Assembly: GCA_020636445.1 (NCBI GenBank)
Contig: JACJXV010000017.1
Coordinates: 8,866 to 72,865, forward strand
Origin: Lewinellaceae bacterium
Lineage (GTDB): Bacteria; Bacteroidota; Bacteroidia; Chitinophagales; Saprospiraceae
Length of the DNA: 64,000 nt
Direction of reading: 5' to 3'
Shown piece by piece: positions 35,372-43,437 of the stretch. A program made the position numbers and the translations under genes. The stretch's first letter is position 1, and each line of letters begins with the position of its first letter. The notes beneath the pieces were generated by a model, which was not told the origin of the DNA, did not search any database, and saw nothing but the letters and a program-made list of their open reading frames with translations.

Positions 35372-36114
35372 TCTGCGGATAACAACTGGCTGCGCGAAAT
35401 TCTTTCCTTCTTCCGGGTTTCTTTTAGTTCGAACGAAAATCCTTCTTCCAGAAATTGCTGATAGCGCTTGCGGTCAAACTTATACAACCGCGCCGGCCGA
35501 TGCGCCACACCCTCCTGCATTTCATCCAGGTCGATAATCAAATTCATCGACAATATTTTCTTGCGGAAGTTACGCTTATCCAGATCAGTTTCCAGAATAG
35601 CTTCGTAGAGATGCTGGAGTTCCGTCAGTGTGAACTTGGGTGGCAACAACTCAAAGCCCACCGGGCGCAGACGGAGCAGCCATCGCAAGCGGTTTAGGCA
35701 GGATTGCAGAATGACCATATGGTCAAACGGGAGTTCCGTCACCTGGGAGATAGAATGCCACTGCGCTTGCAACGCAATCGAGGAAGACTGAATGGTATAG
35801 TTGCTGATCTTGATCAAGGAAAAATAGGCAATCGTGATTACCCGACCAAAAGGGTGCCGGTCAACAGCGCCAAAGGTTTTCACCTGTTCCAGATAAACAT
35901 TATTCAACCCTGTCAGCTCCTCTAATACCCGAATAGCCGCCGTATCCAAATCCTCTGCGGGATAAACAAAATGGCCTGGCAAGGCCCAGTCCCCCATAAA
36001 GGGTTCTTCACCGCGCTTGATCAATAACACCTTCAGGTCTCCCTCATCGAAACCAAAGATGACATTATCTACCGTAAAGGCGGATTTGAAAAAATTACCA
36101 AAATCTGTTGCCAT
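35365..36114 (-). CDS. NrtR-family Nudix-like transcriptional regulator
   Basis: 249 residues. N-terminal Nudix fold (about 12-150): DNVIFGFDEGDLKVLLIKRGEEPFMGDWALPG, then a degraded Nudix box (GHFVYPAEDLDTAAIRVLEELTGL) in which the canonical REUXEE glutamates are only partly kept. C-terminal winged-helix domain (about 160-235): FTLTELQHLYEAIL, DLDKRNFRKKIL and RPARLYKFDRKRY. This is the standard NrtR/AraR-like architecture, where a Nudix domain senses a sugar-nucleotide or ADP-ribose and the winged helix binds DNA. No NAD or sugar-use genes are adjacent, so the regulon lies elsewhere or is self only. A perfect palindrome (36252-36270) lies upstream of its start. Confidence 0.88.
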   Translation of the reverse strand: MATDFGNFFKSAFTVDNVIFGFDEGDLKVLLIKRGEEPFMGDWALPGHFVYPAEDLDTAAIRVLEELTGLNNVYLEQVKTFGAVDRHPFGRVITIAYFSLIKISNYTIQSSSIALQAQWHSISQVTELPFDHMVILQSCLNRLRWLLRLRPVGFELLPPKFTLTELQHLYEAILETDLDKRNFRKKILSMNLIIDLDEMQEGVAHRPARLYKFDRKRYQQFLEEGFSFELKETRKKERISRSQLLSADQ

Positions 36115-36251
36115 TATAAAATGCTAACTCAGTAAGTTGATCGTAATACCTTGAACCAGGTAGTTGGGTAATATTAGCTACCACTCACTGATCGGTACAT
36201 CATCTAATTTAGGAATTAATCCCGGATAAATCAAAGTAAACAAAGGGTAAT

Positions 36252-36270
36252 TAGTGTACATTTTACACTA
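36252..36270. promoter_or_regulatory. Candidate operator palindrome upstream of the NrtR-like gene
   Basis: TAGTGTA, 5-nt spacer CATTT, TACACTA: perfect 7-bp arms, 138 bp before the regulator's start codon in a 244-bp intergenic region. Its size and symmetry suit a winged-helix dimer, so it may be an autoregulatory site. Confidence 0.45.
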
Positions 36271-36358
36271 GCCCTTAACAATGAGTATCTTATTGATTTT
36301 CAAAATCAAAGCCTGTTCAACAAAATCAACCTGCAATTCACCTGAATGCCAGGATGCG

Positions 36359-37318
36359 TTAGTACAAAAACTGGGAAAGCCCCAACTGATTGCGCAGTGT
36401 GGTATCCTGCAAGGAATTTTCTTTCCAATAGGGAGTTTTCAGGGTTTCTTTCCGACGGGCCAGCGTGGTTCGGGCCTGGCCATCAAAGGCCGATGGATAG
36501 GTATCCGTCCACCCTTCAATAACGTAAGGTGATTCTGCTTGGAAAATGATTTCCACTGTCCGGTTCAGCTCAGGGAAAAATAACCGATAAACCCGTAACT
36601 GATCCCCGGCAAAATCTCCTCCCTGATAAACTTCCAGGACTGCCTCTGCCCTTTGGGGAGAGAAATCCCGGTGTTGTAAGCGAGCATAGAAGGGCGCTGG
36701 TAATATGGAAAACTTACCAATAGGCAAGGCATCAGGGTTTATCCTGACCTGCGTCCATAATGCATCTTCAGACCAGGTGTAGGGTACCTTTTGGTCCGTA
36801 TCCCCTTCCGTTTCAAAATAGGAAAATACCTGGGCCCGATATTGCGAGCCTATCTGATTTAACTGCATAAACGTCTGCCCGCACCAATCCTGCGAACTCA
36901 TGGTAATTTTCAGCGGAAAGGGAAATTGCACCTGATCCACCGGCGCAAATACCGAGGTCATGATGGCGTAATCATAAATCCCGGTTGTAAACCGCCGGAT
37001 AGCATTCATTTTCAGAATAGCCGTCGACTGTTTACTCCGGTATTGCTCATTTTTAACCTGTTTATCAGTCAAAAAATCTTCCGTAACAAATACCAGAACG
37101 GCCTCCCCGGGGTGAACATCCCGGTAGCGATTTTGGTGTAAGCTGTAACTGCTCACTTCAGCGGTGCCGTCATACCAATATTTATCCAGTCGCACCGAAG
37201 TTTCCAGAATGGCTACTTTTTTCGGGCCCTCCGCCGGACCAGCCACTGTTTTTTTACCTTGTTCCTGGCATCCCAGTAACATCAATAAACTGGCACCGAA
37301 TAACCACTGCTTAGTCAT
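36359..37318 (-). CDS. Conserved Bacteroidota lipoprotein of unknown function
   Basis: 319 residues from ATG 37318 (an upstream in-frame ATG at 37393 would add 25 residues before the signal). MTKQWLFGASLLMLLGCQEQG is a lipoprotein signal with lipobox LMLLGC. The mature protein has LDKYWYDGTAEVSSYSLHQ, GEAVLVFVTEDFLTDKQVKN, SSQDWCGQTFMQLN, LPIGKFSI and FPELNRTVEIIF. These match a lipoprotein family widespread in Flavobacteriia and relatives that databases sometimes label as Maf-like, although no Maf nucleotide-hydrolase motif is visible. Predominantly beta. It is followed after 244 bp by the NrtR-like gene with a separate regulatory region. Function unknown. Confidence 0.78.
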   Translation of the reverse strand: MTKQWLFGASLLMLLGCQEQGKKTVAGPAEGPKKVAILETSVRLDKYWYDGTAEVSSYSLHQNRYRDVHPGEAVLVFVTEDFLTDKQVKNEQYRSKQSTAILKMNAIRRFTTGIYDYAIMTSVFAPVDQVQFPFPLKITMSSQDWCGQTFMQLNQIGSQYRAQVFSYFETEGDTDQKVPYTWSEDALWTQVRINPDALPIGKFSILPAPFYARLQHRDFSPQRAEAVLEVYQGGDFAGDQLRVYRLFFPELNRTVEIIFQAESPYVIEGWTDTYPSAFDGQARTTLARRKETLKTPYWKENSLQDTTLRNQLGLSQFLY

Positions 37319-37427
37319 AGATGGTCTTTTTCTTCCAACAAAATCAGTTGACAAGTATCTGCTTTCTTTATAAAACCTATGGTACAACAACAAATCCGCC
37401 TAAAATGATGCAAGGCCCTTGTCAAAA

Positions 37428-38339
37428 CTAATCCGGAGAGGGTAAAGGTGGCCCGGATAGGGATACGTAAGGTAATAAACGTTGTACCGTGCTGGAATCC
37501 AGGCCATGAATCCGCCATAGCTCCTCCGGTGATGCCAAGCCCTGGTGCGTCTCACGGTAGGCAACAATAGCCCGGGCCTGGCGATAATTGCAATAGGGGT
37601 GAGCGGCCAATTGTTCAATGCTGGCACTATTAATGGGAATCCTTCCCCAATGCGGGGTTTGGAGTACCAACACTGAGCGAAAAGCTTGAAAAACACTGTC
37701 GGGCAATCCATAGGTCTCTCCTACCTGGTCGATGGAGGAAAAACCGCCGAGTCGATCCCGAAACCGAACGATGCGCCGGGCCAGTACGGGGCCTATCCCC
37801 CGCAGGGTCGTCCAGGTGGCGGAATCCGCCTGGTTAATATCAATCGGGCTGGAAGCATTTTCATACTGCCCTCCCCCGGGGTTCTTTTTACTTGCCCGAG
37901 TGCGATCGGGCAAAATAATCCAGGGGGCTAATTCCGCAAAAAGGGTGTCCGTCATACCGTAGAGCTTGCGCAAATCATTCGTTTCAAAGAAACGCCCCCC
38001 ATGGGCCACGTAATTGACCCAGGTACGAGCCAGCCGCAGGGGCACACCCCACCGAACCAGCTCATCCTGGTCAACCTGATGAGGATCAATCCGAAACCGC
38101 TTTATTGGGTTGGGGGTAGTGTCAACAACCGTAACCCTGGAGGCCATAGGGGCATTGCCGAGCGTATCCTGGGATGCCTTTATCCATTGTAACTCCAAGG
38201 CTGTCCACGCAGCAAGTGGCCGGGATGGAGACACCCAATCAGGTAACAGCCAGCCCAGAGCACCCAAGGCCAGCACGACGACTATTCCGCGGCGTTCCGG
38301 CCGCGAAAAGTAAAAGAATTCAATCAAATGCTTCTTCAT
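37428..38339 (-). CDS. Helix-hairpin-helix DNA-binding protein (ComEA-like)
   Basis: 303 residues. An N-terminal membrane segment (about 18-36, GIVVVLALGALGWLLPDWV) is followed by three helix-hairpin-helix regions: FRIDPHQVDQDELVRWG (about 78), INQADSATWTTLRGIGPVLARRIVRFRD (about 170) and INSASIEQLAAHPYCNYRQARAIVAYR (about 238). The middle one has the ideal GIGPxLAxRI hairpin. ComEA captures transforming DNA for ComEC; this protein is longer than Gram-positive ComEA and has more repeats. Its start codon overlaps the comEC stop by 20 bp, so the pair are translationally linked. That supports a DNA-uptake role, probably membrane-anchored in the periplasm. Confidence 0.85.
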   Translation of the reverse strand: MKKHLIEFFYFSRPERRGIVVVLALGALGWLLPDWVSPSRPLAAWTALELQWIKASQDTLGNAPMASRVTVVDTTPNPIKRFRIDPHQVDQDELVRWGVPLRLARTWVNYVAHGGRFFETNDLRKLYGMTDTLFAELAPWIILPDRTRASKKNPGGGQYENASSPIDINQADSATWTTLRGIGPVLARRIVRFRDRLGGFSSIDQVGETYGLPDSVFQAFRSVLVLQTPHWGRIPINSASIEQLAAHPYCNYRQARAIVAYRETHQGLASPEELWRIHGLDSSTVQRLLPYVSLSGPPLPSPD

Positions 38340-40416
38340 CAGTTGGGAGGTTTAGTGGATCGAACGTGCGCAAATCGCACTGAAAAGCCGATCCTTGTTC
38401 AGCAATATCGATTAGGGGAATGGCCCGGCTTGCTGCAAGCTTTCGGAGATAGCTGCGTGTGGAGTAGCGGTTTGTAGCATCCAGAATGATCAGCTGTGGC
38501 GGATACAAATCGAGCCAGGTTTCCCAGGGAGCCCATAAGCTACTACTGACCACCCAAATATCCGCTTGGGGTGGAGTAACCGGCAATGGCCGCTGCCCGT
38601 CGAGCCATAACCAGGAATGTTTCTGCCATTGGAGCACGGGCATCACATCGGTCGTTAGCTGGATAGTCTGTGTGGGGTGTTCAACCCCAAAACGCTGGCG
38701 AGCTGCTAATGCGATTGCTGACTCTTGTCGGGGGTCGGTTACCGAAGACCAGGTGAGTCGCTGGTTTCCACAAATAAAATCAACCAGGGTTCCTCCGCGG
38801 TGATTATATACAATGACCTGCTGTTGTTCCTTTTGCTGCTCGATGGTTCGGTGGTTCATTCCTGCCAATAAACCGATCAGGAAGCCTCCCGCCGCCAGCA
38901 GTGTCCAATGCCGGTATTTTACCGCAATTATTCCCCAAAAGGCAAGCAACAAGCCAAGCCAGAATTGCGGCTCCGTCCACCAGATGCCTTGCCAAAGTGC
39001 TCCCGGTAATTGGCCGAAAAACGCCATTATTTTCCAGAAAAAATGGAGAATGCCCCCAAACCCCCAGGTAAGCCATTCACCTGCCAGGGGAATCCCCGCC
39101 AGTAAAATTTGTAAAAAGCCCATGGCTAGAATGAGCGCAGCAGCCGGAATAACGACCCACCCCGACAACAGTCCCAACCAGGAAAACTGATGAAAATAGT
39201 ACACGCATAAAGGAAAGGTCATCCACTGAGCGGCTAAACCTACTGTCGTGAGTTGCCAGAAATACCGCACCGGGTGGAAGGCTGGCCGCCAGCAAGCTTC
39301 CAGCCGGGGCTGGAAAAAAAGGATACCCACGACCGCTGCATAGGATAATTGGAACCCCACCTGGAAAAAAAGCAGGGGCCTGAACCATAGTAAAATAAAA
39401 GCGGAGGCCCAAAGCGCATTCCAGGAACTTCCCCGTCGGTCGAGCGTTCGCCCCCAGAGGAGAATCGTAAAAAGTAAGGCCGCCCGCAAAACCGCAGGAC
39501 CGGCACCTGTCAGGATGGCAAACCCCCAGATTGCCGCAGTATTCCAGGCAAAACGCCCCCACCGATGGCCAAAGGGCGCCAGCCAGGTCAATAAGCCCAA
39601 GAGCCACCGGACACCAAAGGCAACCATCCCAACGTGAAGTCCCGATACCGCTAATACATGCATAGCTCCGGCATGGGTAAACGCACTCCGCACTTCTGGG
39701 GTGAGGTGCGATTTGTCGCCCAACACCAACGCGGCCGCAATTCCCCACTCCGGGGCCTTACCCTGGGCACCCAACAAACGGCGTTCGACCCAGGAGCGGC
39801 AATTGACCAGCCTGGTCTGCCAGGTGGTCTTTTCCGGAACATCCATCCACCAATCTCCTTCGCCAAGAAAGCCCTGCAGGTAGATCCCCTGCTGTCCCCA
39901 ATACCGCCGGCCATCAAAACCACCGGGGTTGGCGGCTGCAGGAATACGACGCAGCAGAACCCTCCCGACGAACGTACACCCCAAATTACTGCCCGTACTA
40001 TCAGCGGCAGGTAGATAAAGTAACACCCGCCCTTTAGCTTCTTGCCAGGAAAGAGAATCTCTCCGCAAGGCCTCAACAGACAGCGTAACCTGGGTCCAGC
40101 GCCTGCCCGGATTCCAGCTGATTACTTGCCCGCCCAGAAGTACCGGCTGGGTAAGGTTGTTGCCCAGGTCCGTTGAAAAACGGGTGTCCGTCGTCAGGTC
40201 CTTACCCCGCCAACTGATCATCACTGGCAAGAGGATAGCCAGCGAAATGCCAAACCCATAACGCCAGCGGTAACGAACGCTGTGCCAGGCGAGGAATACG
40301 ACAATGAATAGCAATAAGACAGCCCCGCCAAGGCGGACTCCTGGCCCGTGCAGGAACACAATGCCCGGAAGTAAAAAGAGCAAAAGTCGAAAAAAGGGAT
40401 ACGCCTGCCAGTGCAT
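38320..40416 (-). CDS. comEC: ComEC/Rec2-family competence protein
   Basis: 698 residues from ATG 40416 (MHWQAYPFFRLLLFLLPG, typical of Bacteroidota ComEC); a GTG at 40443 would add nine residues. The N-terminal membrane/OB-like region is followed by the competence core, AGAMHVLAVSGLHVGMVAFGVRWLL. About ten hydrophobic helices are visible, including LAAQWMTFPLCVYYFHQFSWLGLL. ComEC forms the inner-membrane channel for single-stranded DNA in natural transformation. The C-terminal 180 residues carry no metallo-beta-lactamase HxHxDH motif; this shortened form is often seen in the phylum. It overlaps the downstream HhH gene by 20 bp. Confidence 0.9.
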   Translation of the reverse strand: MHWQAYPFFRLLLFLLPGIVFLHGPGVRLGGAVLLLFIVVFLAWHSVRYRWRYGFGISLAILLPVMISWRGKDLTTDTRFSTDLGNNLTQPVLLGGQVISWNPGRRWTQVTLSVEALRRDSLSWQEAKGRVLLYLPAADSTGSNLGCTFVGRVLLRRIPAAANPGGFDGRRYWGQQGIYLQGFLGEGDWWMDVPEKTTWQTRLVNCRSWVERRLLGAQGKAPEWGIAAALVLGDKSHLTPEVRSAFTHAGAMHVLAVSGLHVGMVAFGVRWLLGLLTWLAPFGHRWGRFAWNTAAIWGFAILTGAGPAVLRAALLFTILLWGRTLDRRGSSWNALWASAFILLWFRPLLFFQVGFQLSYAAVVGILFFQPRLEACWRPAFHPVRYFWQLTTVGLAAQWMTFPLCVYYFHQFSWLGLLSGWVVIPAAALILAMGFLQILLAGIPLAGEWLTWGFGGILHFFWKIMAFFGQLPGALWQGIWWTEPQFWLGLLLAFWGIIAVKYRHWTLLAAGGFLIGLLAGMNHRTIEQQKEQQQVIVYNHRGGTLVDFICGNQRLTWSSVTDPRQESAIALAARQRFGVEHPTQTIQLTTDVMPVLQWQKHSWLWLDGQRPLPVTPPQADIWVVSSSLWAPWETWLDLYPPQLIILDATNRYSTRSYLRKLAASRAIPLIDIAEQGSAFQCDLRTFDPLNLPTDEEAFD

Positions 40417-40443
40417 ACAATCAGCTACGTTAGTGATGTTCAC

Positions 40444-40809
40444 GGAGGGTGTATCAGCAGGAGTTAAGGGCTACTTGCATTTGCGAAAGCCCAAGCGCCA
40501 AAAGCCATTGGCGATTTTGGATTACTGCAAATTACAAGAAAAATCACGTGTGCGCAATACCTTGTTTAAAAATAAGGGTCTGTGTGCGTTGTGGAGTTTG
40601 AACCTGCTGGCTGGAGATTGGGGGAAGGGTCAGCAGGCAGAATGAGAAATTGGAAATTGGAAAAACGAGTATCGAGTAACCAGTCATCAGTGATCAGGCA
40701 GAGTTCCTCTTTGCGTCTTGGTGAGTTTATCTGGTGAAAGGTGAGGTGTAAGGGTGAGGCCCCGCCTACGCTGGGCTTCGGCGGGCGAAGGAAATCAGAA
40801 ATCAGCCCA
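40444..40809. other. 366-bp intergenic region with degenerate repeats
   Basis: Holds a 6-bp-stem hairpin CGCCAA/TTGGCG (40496-40513), short tandem GGAAATT copies (about 40646-40662), a CCAGTCATCAGTGATC tract, and a GC-rich repeat (40759-40791) with CCCGCC/GGCGGG inverted ends that resembles sequence near 46791-46867. No reading frame or clear promoter was recognised. Confidence 0.5.
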
Positions 40810-41949
40810 TTAGGTAGCAGTTATAAGCAAGCCTTCATACGAGGTACGCATGGCTTCGGCAAACGTATAGAGTTCTACTTTCTCAACCTTTCCTTTAAGG
40901 GCAATAATCCCTACCCGTTTAAGATGGTACAAATGGGGAGGCAGTTGTAAGTGATCCAGCAAGGGTTTGGACATGAGAATCGACACCCGAAATTTATTAC
41001 ATACTGCCTGAATCCGTGCAGCGGTATTGAGTACATCACCCGAAAAAACAATGTCCTTCTTGATAACACCAATTTCACCGGTGGTGACCAACCCACAGTG
41101 CAGGCCAACTTTGAACTCGGGCACTAACCCATACCGCTCCTGGTAATGATTAGCCCGCTTCTGAATAGCTTCCCGCATATAATAATAGCAGCGGATACAA
41201 TTGTCATTGTGCAGTCCTTGTTGCAGGGGCCATGAAATAACAATTTCATCACCCACATATTGATATATTTCGCCGGAGGTATCGGCTACGGCATTGGTGA
41301 TATCCCGAAAAAAGTCGTTAAGCAATTGGAAAAACAAAATATGCCCGAGCTTCTCGGCAATTCGAGTGCTGGATTTAATATCAGCAAATAAAAAAATCCG
41401 ATCCTCTTCCCGCGGCCGGTGGTAATGCCCCAGAATCATTTTCAGTAAAATACCCCGTCCGTATTTTTCATTGACATGCAGGGAAATGATGGTTAGAAAA
41501 ACTACTACCGACCAATACCCCAGTGTTTTTAAATAAAATGCCCGGTTGAAGAGCAAGGTAGTCGTCTCAGCCAAAACTTCAGGATGCCAAAAATTGCCGT
41601 ATTGAAAGCTAAGCAGGGTAGTCTGCAATACGGAAATGATCCCAAAATTCAGGACGGAGATAATCATGGAATTTACCAAAAGGGCTACCCCAAAAGGCTT
41701 GGTACGGAACCGTTCGCGTAAAAAGAAAACCAGGAAAGTTCCTGAAATAAGTCCACTGAGGATACCCGCCAGTACATTGACGAAGAATAAGCGACCATAC
41801 TGGAACGAAGGGCTGGGAACAAAATAGGCACTCTGGGAAAGTGCCAGGGTATTGAGTGCATCCAATGCGCCCAATACAGCCCACCCGACGGCTATCCAAA
41901 AAACTTGCCGTCGGCCTATCCGAATTCTGCTCCTGGGCGCCGATCTCAT
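40810..41949 (-). CDS. Membrane-bound class III adenylate/guanylate cyclase
   Basis: 379 residues. Four hydrophobic segments in the N-terminal half (about 15-165; for example VFWIAVGWAVLGALDAL, LFFVNVLAGILSGLISGTFLVFF and TLGYWSVVVFLTIISL). The cytosolic C-terminal catalytic domain (about 185-375) has metal-binding FLFADIKSSTRIAEKLG (first Asp), YQYVGDEIVISWP (second Asp), VGLHCGLVTTGEIG and FSGDVLNTAARIQAVC (Asn/Arg transition-state pair). Makes cAMP or cGMP; adenylate specificity is likely from the Asp in FSGDVLN but is not certain. No receptor domain is evident. It is divergent from the GNAT-ankyrin operon across 230 bp. Confidence 0.9.
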   Translation of the reverse strand: MRSAPRSRIRIGRRQVFWIAVGWAVLGALDALNTLALSQSAYFVPSPSFQYGRLFFVNVLAGILSGLISGTFLVFFLRERFRTKPFGVALLVNSMIISVLNFGIISVLQTTLLSFQYGNFWHPEVLAETTTLLFNRAFYLKTLGYWSVVVFLTIISLHVNEKYGRGILLKMILGHYHRPREEDRIFLFADIKSSTRIAEKLGHILFFQLLNDFFRDITNAVADTSGEIYQYVGDEIVISWPLQQGLHNDNCIRCYYYMREAIQKRANHYQERYGLVPEFKVGLHCGLVTTGEIGVIKKDIVFSGDVLNTAARIQAVCNKFRVSILMSKPLLDHLQLPPHLYHLKRVGIIALKGKVEKVELYTFAEAMRTSYEGLLITAT

Positions 41950-42179
41950 TTTTTTGTCCTTTGGCTTGCTCGAAAAAAGTATTTTTACCCCCGTTGGCCG
42001 GTGGTTTTTCGAGGACTAACCCTATTAACGGTGCCCGCGAAGCTGTTTACCGTCACAAATGTACAACAAAATAGGCGCGCTGCGTTGAACAGTAGAACCG
42101 GTTGACACTTTCAACTGTATGCATCTAGGGGATTCTTATTATTCACCCCTCACTAACTTTCGCTAATCAGGAAAAAGCT

Positions 42180-42758
42180 ATGCTACCCGAACTTTTTGAC
42201 ATCGATACTGCCCTGATAACTACTCGCACCGTCGTTCGCCGATTTCGAGAAACGGAAGGCAAATCTTTTTTCCAATTGTTACATGCCAACGAAGCTGCCA
42301 TTCGCGATTTATTCCCCGATTTGTTAAAGGTTGCCGACACCCAGGAGAATGCCGAATGGTATATTCGTCAGGAGCTTGCCTCCTGGTTGCTTCAACAAAG
42401 TTTCAGCTTTGGCATCTGGGACAAAGAGTCGGCACTGATGATCGGCTTCATTCAGGTCATCCATCTCGACTGGGCTTTACCGCAGGGAGAACTCCGTTTT
42501 TTTATGGATAAAGATAAAAGTGGAAAGGGCCTTATGACGGAAGTAATGGCGATGGTTGTTGCGTTTTGTTTTCATCAGTTAAAATTAGAAAAGATTGGCC
42601 TGCGTACCCCAAATGATAATTTCACTACCCAGCGGCTAGCCCGCAAGTGCGGATTTAGCCGGGAAGGCGACCTTCGCAGCAGTCTGCGGCGTAGTAGTGG
42701 CGAATTAACCGACCTCATGCTGATGGGGCTAACCAAGTCGGAATATGAAAAAGTCTGA
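42180..42758 (+). CDS. GNAT-family acetyltransferase (RimJ/RimL-like)
   Basis: 192 residues. The fold begins at TTRTVVRRFRETEGKSFFQLL. The acetyl-CoA pyrophosphate-binding turn is at MDKDKSGKGLMTEVMAMVV, and the downstream LGLRTPNDN-like LEKIGLRTPNDNFTTQRLARKCGFSREG is the standard NxxSxxVLEKxGF-type segment. RimJ/L relatives acetylate N-terminal amines or small molecules; the substrate here is unknown. ATG at 42180 is preceded by AGGAAAAAGC. Its last 14 bases overlap the start of the ankyrin gene, so the two are almost certainly co-translated. Confidence 0.88.
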   Translation: MLPELFDIDTALITTRTVVRRFRETEGKSFFQLLHANEAAIRDLFPDLLKVADTQENAEWYIRQELASWLLQQSFSFGIWDKESALMIGFIQVIHLDWALPQGELRFFMDKDKSGKGLMTEVMAMVVAFCFHQLKLEKIGLRTPNDNFTTQRLARKCGFSREGDLRSSLRRSSGELTDLMLMGLTKSEYEKV

Positions 42759-43437
42759 GCAACCGGCACCTCCGGAAATCGTGGAGCAATTCGTTGAACA
42801 ACTGACGCAGGGGAAATACGCTCAGGTAAGTCACTTAATTGACACCTACCCTGCCCTGTCCGAATCCGCTACGGCGGAAGGGTTATCCCTGATTTTGCTT
42901 ACGGCATACCATCGGCAGCCCTCCTTCAGTAGTCAGCTTTTTCGGGGAAAAACGAACCCCGATATTTATGAGCGAATAATTCATGACGACTTGCCGGGTG
43001 TTGAAGCCATCCTGACGGAAACACCTCTTTTGGTGAATCAATTTGCACCTGATGGATTTACACCTCTAACCCTGGCTGCTTATTTCGGGCATAGTGCATT
43101 GGCCAAGTTACTGCTGTCAGTGGGTGCTGATGTCAATCTTGCCACAGGCAACCCCATGCGGGTTGCTCCTATCCATGCGGCAGTAGCTTCACAAGCCATC
43201 GCCATTGTCGGCCTGTTACTCGATGCAGGTGCAGACGTCCAGGCTGTTCAGAGTCAGGGAATTACCCCCCTACATGCGGCTGCCCACCGGGGCGATGAGC
43301 TGATGGTAAAAACACTATTAAAGGCGGGAGCCCCGGCTGCTACGCGCAGCGATGCTGGCTTTTCCGCTGCCGACTATGCCGAGCAGGGCGGATTCCCTGC
43401 ATTGGCCACGCAGTTACGTTCCTATGAAGCACAATAA
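42745..43437 (+). CDS. Ankyrin-repeat protein
   Basis: 230 residues, cytosolic. The N-terminal 75 residues are helical. Four ankyrin repeats follow (about 80-225): the first is degenerate (DDLPGVEAILTETP); then DGFTPLTLAAYFGHSALAKLLLSVGADVN, a MRVAPIHAAVASQAIAIVGLLLDAGADV unit, GITPLHAAAHRGDELMVKTLLKAGA and a final GFSAADYAEQGG. Acts as a protein-binding adaptor. Overlaps its upstream GNAT gene and downstream helical-repeat gene by 14 bp each. Confidence 0.9.
   Translation: MKKSEQPAPPEIVEQFVEQLTQGKYAQVSHLIDTYPALSESATAEGLSLILLTAYHRQPSFSSQLFRGKTNPDIYERIIHDDLPGVEAILTETPLLVNQFAPDGFTPLTLAAYFGHSALAKLLLSVGADVNLATGNPMRVAPIHAAVASQAIAIVGLLLDAGADVQAVQSQGITPLHAAAHRGDELMVKTLLKAGAPAATRSDAGFSAADYAEQGGFPALATQLRSYEAQ

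Noticed and set aside
36359..37318. Lipoprotein considered a Maf septum-formation inhibitor
   Set aside because: No Maf nucleotide pyrophosphatase motif is visible, and the lipoprotein signal and beta-rich body do not fit a cytosolic nucleotidase.
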